The notes beneath the pieces were generated by a model. The model was not told the origin of the DNA. It was given only the letters and a program-made list of their open reading frames with translations, and ran no database searches. This document shows, one piece after another, positions 59,815 to 64,000 of a stretch of DNA of 64,000 bases (position 1 is its first letter; each line of letters starts with the position of its first letter). A program made the position numbers and the translations under genes. Origin of the DNA: Trichococcus patagoniensis (GTDB taxonomy: Bacteria > Bacillota > Bacilli > Lactobacillales > Aerococcaceae); contig NZ_QAOM01000002.1 of assembly GCF_003051085.1 (NCBI RefSeq), positions 124,001 to 188,000 of the forward strand, given 5' to 3'.

Positions 59815-60972
59815 ATGCAAAAATCCGGCCAAAGCCAACGGATCGAAATCTTTGACGGCATGCGGGGATTGGCCTCCCTTATTGTCATGATTTTCCACAT
59901 GGCGGTCTGGACAGTTTATGGTTACAGTGCCAATGAATACAAAATCTTTGCCAATTCCTTTTGGAGGGTGGCGACGCAGACACCATTGAAAATGATCTGG
60001 GGCGGCAATGAAGCGGTGCTGGTCTTCTACATCATCGGCGGGTTTGTGCTGGCACGGCCCTATCTGAACGGACGGAAGCTGGACTTCAAGCCGTTCATCA
60101 TCAAACGCTGGATCCGCCTGATGCTGCCTTATGTGCTTGTCATCGCGGTGACGGTCATCCTGATTGCGCTGTTTGGAGCCTGGAAGCAGGACACGATCGA
60201 CTTGAGCGGTTCGTTCAACGTGAAATGGAAAAGGGTGCCGAACACGCTGGAGATGCTGTTGTATTTTCTCGGGTATGACTACAATTTGAACATCCTTAGC
60301 GGTGCTTTTTGGAGCATGGTCCAGGAATGGCGCTTGTCCTTCATCCTGCCCTTTGTGGCTGTGGCGCTTCACCGCAACCGGACAGGGAAGGTCCTTGGGT
60401 ATTATGCTGTCCTGCAGTTGGGGATTGAGGCGTTGACGAATTGGGGCATGCAGAGCGACACGGCCTGGTTGGCACAACTGTCGGAGTCGCTCAACCGGAC
60501 CAATTATTATGCGATCTTTTTCGTGATGGGGGCGGTACTGGCGAAGCATCTTCCCGCCATCCGAGTAGTTGTGCAGGAGCACCGCCGTTTCCGGATCCTT
60601 TCGGCCTGGGCGATCCCGTTCTTGATTCCGAGCCAGTGGATCCTGGCGGAGCTCGGTTTGTCGTTCCGGGTGCGGCACACGCTGTTGCTGACGGGGCTGG
60701 GCATCATTCTGTTCCTTTTGTTGTGCCTGGAGTCGCCGCGTTTGACGGCGTTCTTCAAATCGAAACCGCTGCTGCTTTTGGGAAGGCTGTCCTTCAGCCT
60801 GTACCTGACGCACACGACGTCGATTATCCTCTTTGTGACGTTCCTGGGCCAGGTCATCCCGCCGGAAACGGCGCTGCTGCTTTCGCCGCTGTTCGCTTTG
60901 CCGGTGGCCTATCTGTGGCAGAAGAACGTCGAAACCCGATGCCTCGGTTTGCTGAAACATTTCAAGAAATAG
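59815..60972 (+). CDS. Acyltransferase family 3 membrane protein
   Basis: The 385-residue protein has about ten helices and the family-3 start IEIFDGMRGLASLIVMIFHMAVW, with the conserved His, then KPFIIKRWIRLMLPY with an Arg pair. Such enzymes O-acetylate or O-acylate surface glycans, teichoic acids or peptidoglycan. ATG 59815 follows GGGAGTGA; ATG 59800 is an alternative. It is followed by the GtrB-GtrA pair, so the group may modify one polymer. Confidence 0.87.
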   Translation: MQKSGQSQRIEIFDGMRGLASLIVMIFHMAVWTVYGYSANEYKIFANSFWRVATQTPLKMIWGGNEAVLVFYIIGGFVLARPYLNGRKLDFKPFIIKRWIRLMLPYVLVIAVTVILIALFGAWKQDTIDLSGSFNVKWKRVPNTLEMLLYFLGYDYNLNILSGAFWSMVQEWRLSFILPFVAVALHRNRTGKVLGYYAVLQLGIEALTNWGMQSDTAWLAQLSESLNRTNYYAIFFVMGAVLAKHLPAIRVVVQEHRRFRILSAWAIPFLIPSQWILAELGLSFRVRHTLLLTGLGIILFLLLCLESPRLTAFFKSKPLLLLGRLSFSLYLTHTTSIILFVTFLGQVIPPETALLLSPLFALPVAYLWQKNVETRCLGLLKHFKK

Positions 60973-61046
60973 ACGGTCATCCCGTGTAAATTATGATACG
61001 ATAAACGAAGCACAAAAATTTTTGAAGGAATTGCCGAGGTGGACAC

Positions 61047-62021
61047 ATGTCAAAAGCTATCATTTCCATCATCATTCCTTGCCACAACGAGGAAGAGATG
61101 GTGCCGATTTTTTATAAAGAGATCACCGCGGTCAGCGCGCTGCTGCCGGATGCCGCATTCGAACTGATTTTCGTGAATGACGGCTCGAAGGATGCCACGC
61201 TGGCGGAGCTGAAACGGTTGGCCGCGCTGGATGAACGGGTGCATTACCTGTCCTTTTCGCGCAACTTCGGCAAAGAGGCGGCGCTGGTGGCGGGGCTGCG
61301 CCACGCGACCGGGGATTACGTCGCCGTGATGGATGCGGATCTCCAGGACCCGCCGGCGCTGCTGGTGGAGATGGTTGCCCTGATCCGCACAGGCGAATAC
61401 GAATGCATCGGCACGAAACGCCTTGACCGCAAAGGCGAACCGCCGATCCGTTCCTTTTTCGCGAGGCAGTTCTATCATTTGATCAACCGCATCTCCGATA
61501 CCGAGATCGTCGATGGCGCCCGCGATTTCCGGCTGATGACGCGCCAGATGGTCGATGCGGTGCTTGAGATGACCGAATACAACCGTTTTTCGAAGGGAAT
61601 CTTCAGCTGGGTTGGCTTCGAGACGAAGTACCTGTCCTACGAAAATCAGGAACGGGTCGCCGGCAAGACGACCTGGTCGTTCTGGAGTCTGTTCAAATAT
61701 TCGCTGGACGGGATTGTGGCCTTTTCCGAGGCACCATTGGCGATTGCGGCCTTCACCGGATTCCTATCGTTCGCGGTTGCGATTTTGGCAGCACTGATCC
61801 TGACCGTGCGGACTTTGGTGTTCGGGAACGCAACATCCGGTTGGACTTCGCTCATCGTCATCATCTTGGGGATGGGCGGCTTGCAGTTGCTCTGCTTGGG
61901 GATCCTCGGGAAATACTTGGGGAAAACCTTCATGGAGACAAAAAGGCGCCCGCTCTACATTCTGAAGGAGACGGATGTTGCCTTGCCGACTGATCGCAAG
62001 GAGGGGCAGGACGATGACTAA
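61047..62021 (+). CDS. GtrB-like polyprenyl-phosphate glycosyltransferase
   Basis: The 324-residue GT2 enzyme has ISIIIPCHNEEEMVPIFY, FVNDGSKDATL, DADLQDPP (metal site near residue 98) and two C-terminal helices (about 230-255 and 268-290). This is the GtrB/CsbB plan that loads a sugar onto undecaprenyl phosphate for use outside the membrane. RBS GAAGGAATTGCCGAGGTGG precedes ATG 61047 with moderate fit. It overlaps gtrA by eight bases. Confidence 0.92.
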   Translation: MSKAIISIIIPCHNEEEMVPIFYKEITAVSALLPDAAFELIFVNDGSKDATLAELKRLAALDERVHYLSFSRNFGKEAALVAGLRHATGDYVAVMDADLQDPPALLVEMVALIRTGEYECIGTKRLDRKGEPPIRSFFARQFYHLINRISDTEIVDGARDFRLMTRQMVDAVLEMTEYNRFSKGIFSWVGFETKYLSYENQERVAGKTTWSFWSLFKYSLDGIVAFSEAPLAIAAFTGFLSFAVAILAALILTVRTLVFGNATSGWTSLIVIILGMGGLQLLCLGILGKYLGKTFMETKRRPLYILKETDVALPTDRKEGQDDD

Positions 62022-62409
62022 ACTGATGGCACAAGTGGTGAAATTCGGGATCGTCGGCGTCTTTGCGACCGTATTGGATTTTATTGTTTTGTATGTATTG
62101 ACCGATTTCATCAGCCTGCATTATTTGACGGCCGCCGCGCTGGCGTTCGTGGCTGCGACTTTGTTCAATTATGCGGCAAGCATGCGCTATGTGTTCACGA
62201 GCCGCTTTGGTGAAGCCGAGAAGCGCCAGGAGCTGCTGCTTTTCGTGACGTTGAGCATCATCGGCCTCGGATTGAATCAAGTGCTGATGTGGCTGTTCGT
62301 GGAACAAGTCGGGTTTTATTATTTGGTGGCGAAGGTCGCCGCCACTGTGTTCGTGATGGCCTGGAATTTCATTTCCCGGAAAATCTGGCTGGAGGACAAA
62401 AACGGATAG
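62014..62409 (+). CDS. gtrA: GtrA-family small membrane protein
   Basis: The 131-residue protein has four helices and the GtrA pattern KFGIVGVFATVLDFIVLYVL near the start and VAKVAATVFVMAWNFISRKIW near the end. GtrA proteins are thought to flip the polyprenyl-phosphate sugar made by GtrB, so the pair supplies a side-branch sugar to a surface glycan. ATG 62014 follows AAGGAGGGG inside the gtrB gene. The GT-C transferase that would use the sugar is not visible here. Confidence 0.92.
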   Translation: MTKLMAQVVKFGIVGVFATVLDFIVLYVLTDFISLHYLTAAALAFVAATLFNYAASMRYVFTSRFGEAEKRQELLLFVTLSIIGLGLNQVLMWLFVEQVGFYYLVAKVAATVFVMAWNFISRKIWLEDKNG

Positions 62410-62425
62410 CGGACAAGCGAAGTTC

Positions 62426-62448
62426 TCGAATATTTGAGGGATATTCGA
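62426..62448. other. Small palindrome after gtrA
   Basis: TCGAATAT and ATATTCGA form an 8-bp stem with a 7-base loop TTGAGGG. No T-run follows. It shares the 7-base loop size of the other intergenic palindromes but not their sequence. Confidence 0.4.
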
Positions 62449-62476
62449 TTATTTAAACGCAGAAATGGGCGGGATT

Positions 62477-62553
62477 CCCGAATGCTCTAGGAACATCCGG
62501 GGCTTTGACCTCTCAGTCAGGTCAAAGTCCCGGATATCAAGCATTCATTCGGG
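62477..62553. other. Long nested hairpin between gtrA and the SDR gene
   Basis: An inner stem pairs ATCCGGGGCTTTGACCT (62495-62511) with AGGTCAAAGTCCCGGAT (62519-62535), allowing one G-T pair, around CTCAGTC. An outer CCCGAATGCT can pair with AGCATTC and CGGG to the right. It has no T-run, so it is not a simple terminator; its function is unknown. Confidence 0.55.
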
Positions 62554-62591
62554 CATCTGAAATCTGATGGCCAACCTGAGCTAGGATAGAC

Positions 62592-62638
62592 AAAAACGAA
62601 TGCGGCTGTCTCCTTTCGGAACAGCCGCATTCGTTTTT
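62592..62638. terminator. Bidirectional terminator between gtrA and the SDR gene
   Basis: AAAAACGAATGCGGCTGT (62592-62609) pairs perfectly with ACAGCCGCATTCGTTTTT (62621-62638), giving a T-run in both directions for the two convergent transcripts. Confidence 0.92.
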
Positions 62639-62657
62639 ATGTGACATTAATCATGCT

Positions 62658-63419
62658 TCAGTAGCTGGTCCAGCCGCCGTCCGCGGTCACGACTGCGCCG
62701 TTGACGAAGCTGGAGTCGTCGGACGCCAGGAAAAGCGCAACGGAAGCGATCTGGTCGGGCATTCCGAAAGCCGGGTTGATCGCCATGCCGACGCCAGTCG
62801 TTTCCTGGCCGAATGTGCTGACGGTGCCCATCGACTGGGCGATATTGGTAGCGACGGCTCCAGGCGCGATGGCGTTGCAGCGGATGCCTTTTTTCGCGTA
62901 CATGAAGGCTGTGTTCTTCGTCAGCCCGATGACAGCATGTTTCGAAGCAACATAGGCGACGCCAGCACGACCGCCGTGTAGGCCGCCGATCGAAGCGATG
63001 TTGATGATGTTGCCGCTGCCTTGTTCAAGGAAAAGGGCGATGGCTCTGCGGCTGGCGTACATCGGTCCATTGACGTTGACGGCGAAAACCTTGTCCCAAC
63101 GGTCATTCGTGACTTCTCCGACCGGTTCGAAACCGTCCATGATCCCGGCGTTATTGACAAGGATATCTAATTTTCCGTAGAGGGCGATGGCGGTGTCGAT
63201 CATGGCGTTGGTGTCGTGTTCCAGCGAAACATCTGCTTTAAGGGCAGTGGCAGCATCCAGGGTTTCAGCGTTGATTTCGTTTGCGACTTTTTGGGCACCT
63301 TCGAAGTTGTAGTCGGCGACGACTACTTTTGCACCCTCCTTTGCGAACCGGCGGCAGATGGCTTCACCCATACCGGAGGCTCCCCCGGTCACGACAGCGA
63401 CTTTGTTCATCAGTTTCAT
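62658..63419 (-). CDS. Short-chain dehydrogenase/reductase
   Basis: The 253-residue classical SDR has the cofactor motif VTGGASGMGEAICRRF, DYNF after strand two (NAD preference), NNAG, and the catalytic Ser-Tyr-Lys as IASIGG and YVASK, and it ends SFVNGAVVTADGGWTSY. It could act on a secondary alcohol or ketone such as acetoin/diacetyl or a sugar alcohol; the substrate cannot be read. ATG 63419 follows AAGGAGGAAAAC on the minus strand; an earlier in-frame ATG lacks such a site. A cre-like site lies in its promoter. Confidence 0.9.
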   Translation of the reverse strand: MKLMNKVAVVTGGASGMGEAICRRFAKEGAKVVVADYNFEGAQKVANEINAETLDAATALKADVSLEHDTNAMIDTAIALYGKLDILVNNAGIMDGFEPVGEVTNDRWDKVFAVNVNGPMYASRRAIALFLEQGSGNIINIASIGGLHGGRAGVAYVASKHAVIGLTKNTAFMYAKKGIRCNAIAPGAVATNIAQSMGTVSTFGQETTGVGMAINPAFGMPDQIASVALFLASDDSSFVNGAVVTADGGWTSY

Positions 63420-63450
63420 GTTGTTTTCCTCCTTATGCCTTATTGCTTTA

Positions 63451-63473
63451 ATCATAGCACGATAGCGCTTACA
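63451..63473 (-). promoter_or_regulatory. SDR promoter with cre-like CcpA site
   Basis: On the minus strand TGTAAGCGCTATCG (63473-63460) matches the cre consensus TGWAARCGYTWNCA at 13 of 14 positions. TGCTATGAT just after it gives an extended -10 (TATGAT at 63456-63451). CcpA bound here would block RNA polymerase, so the gene is probably glucose-repressed. Confidence 0.65.
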
Positions 63474-63586
63474 AGTATCGGTTGATGATCACCGCAGAAG
63501 AAAAAATACAAAAAGCGATGGCTTATTTCCGCATTTCAGCTAAAATAGAGTGATAATAGCGTGAGGAAAGGGGATGGAAGCGGCAG

Positions 63587-64000
63587 ATGGCAAATTATCC
63601 ATTCGACAAGGAGCGCAGCCTCCTGAAGACGGACGAATCCACCAGAATAACGATGCTGTTGCTGAATGCGTTTTTGATCGTGACTGCCGTCGCTTTGGCG
63701 ATCAGCTTCTACATCCTCGCCAATCTGGAAATCAATGAGGAACCGGTCGTTTCCGACATCATCATCGTACCGGAAGGCGCGCCGGAGCGGGGAGTTAAGG
63801 CTTCCGAACTGCTGGAGCAAGGCTTTTCCGAATCCGGCAAGATCATCGTCTCGCCGTTACTGGTGGAAGCCGAGCTGCTGCATCTGCAGCCATACGGTGA
63901 ACTCGGCATGATGGATGAGGACATATTGGCGGATTACCAGGCGACCAGTACCTGGACCAATGCTGTTTTCAGCATCGCATTGATGGAGGATAACGGTTAT
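63587..64000 (+). CDS. DUF218 (YdcF/SanA-like) membrane protein, 5' part only
   Basis: A frame starting at ATG 63587 stays open for 138 codons to the window end. It begins MANYPFDKERSLLKTDESTR, then has one membrane helix (about 22-45, LLLNAFLIVTAVALAISFYIL). The start of a DUF218 fold follows: VSDIIIVPEGAPERGVKASELL and then SGKIIVSPLL, with the family's usual strand-then-Glu-Arg order. DUF218 proteins act in envelope maintenance; the reaction is mostly unknown. The ribosome-binding site is not strong (AGGAAAGGGG is rather far), so the start is moderately sure. Confidence 0.7.
   Translation, partial: MANYPFDKERSLLKTDESTRITMLLLNAFLIVTAVALAISFYILANLEINEEPVVSDIIIVPEGAPERGVKASELLEQGFSESGKIIVSPLLVEAELLHLQPYGELGMMDEDILADYQATSTWTNAVFSIALMEDNGY

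Noticed and set aside
59635-60960. 441-codon minus-strand frame opposite the acyltransferase
   Set aside because: It is Gln/Arg/His-rich antisense of a Leu-rich membrane protein, with no domain and no ribosome-binding site.

Overview
This 64-kb window looks like the chromosome of a monoderm, moderate-GC member of the Lactobacillales. Trichococcus or another Carnobacteriaceae genus is my best guess, but that is inference from gene style, not from a marker gene. The signs are strong AGGAGG ribosome-binding sites, several GTG/TTG starts, a capsule system with split Wzd/Wze tyrosine kinases plus a PHP-type phosphatase, LCP ligases, GW/LysM autolysins and CcpA- and Zur-like operators. No rRNA, tRNA, transposase, phage gene or CRISPR array was found.

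Layout. (1) 1-8151: a type IV pilus operon. A truncated PilX-like protein is followed by PilB, PilT, PilC, a single prepilin with its own promoter and terminator, prepilin peptidase, PilM, PilN and PilO. (2) 8152-11037: a triple-hairpin intergenic element, a VanZ-family membrane protein and a secreted beta-helix protein. (3) 11259-23671: first surface-polysaccharide cluster, with a small Cys-rich conserved protein, two PLP aminotransferases, the initiating phosphoglycosyl transferase, a FemAB/GNAT-like protein, an ATP-grasp ligase, a GT4, a Wzy-like polymerase, a Wzx flippase, a UDP-GlcNAc 4,6-dehydratase-like enzyme and a P-loop protein. (4) 23796-32396: regulatory and export centre, with three successive Wzd/Wze pairs, methionine aminopeptidase between pairs 1 and 2, one Wzh phosphatase and an LCP ligase. 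(5) 32715-51562: second polysaccharide cluster, with GT2, GT2, Wzx, GT32, a divergent 2070-residue seven-NodB deacetylase, a second LCP protein, GalE, GalU, GT2, GT4, a Wzd-like protein and an EpsG-type polymerase. (6) 51737-57457: two large secreted autolysins, each with seven GW modules. (7) 57467-64000: ZinT under a Zur box, azoreductase, acyltransferase, a GtrB/GtrA pair, an SDR oxidoreductase under a cre-like site, and the start of a DUF218 protein.

How it works together. The window is a cell-surface island: pili, two polysaccharide pathways (two flippases and two polymerases, but only one recognised initiating transferase), BY-kinase/phosphatase control, LCP attachment, and wall remodelling by amidase, glucosaminidase and deacetylase.

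Most striking unexplained structure. Intergenic gaps carry a repeated element of about 128 bp made of three palindromes of 27, 26 and 27 nt at a near-constant 51/50-nt period. There are four full copies and one single-module remnant. Several copies keep the stem through paired base changes. A second, sequence-unrelated palindrome family (three 29-nt units at 52-nt period) has the same three-hairpin plan and lies directly beside one copy. I do not recognise either family as a described repeat.
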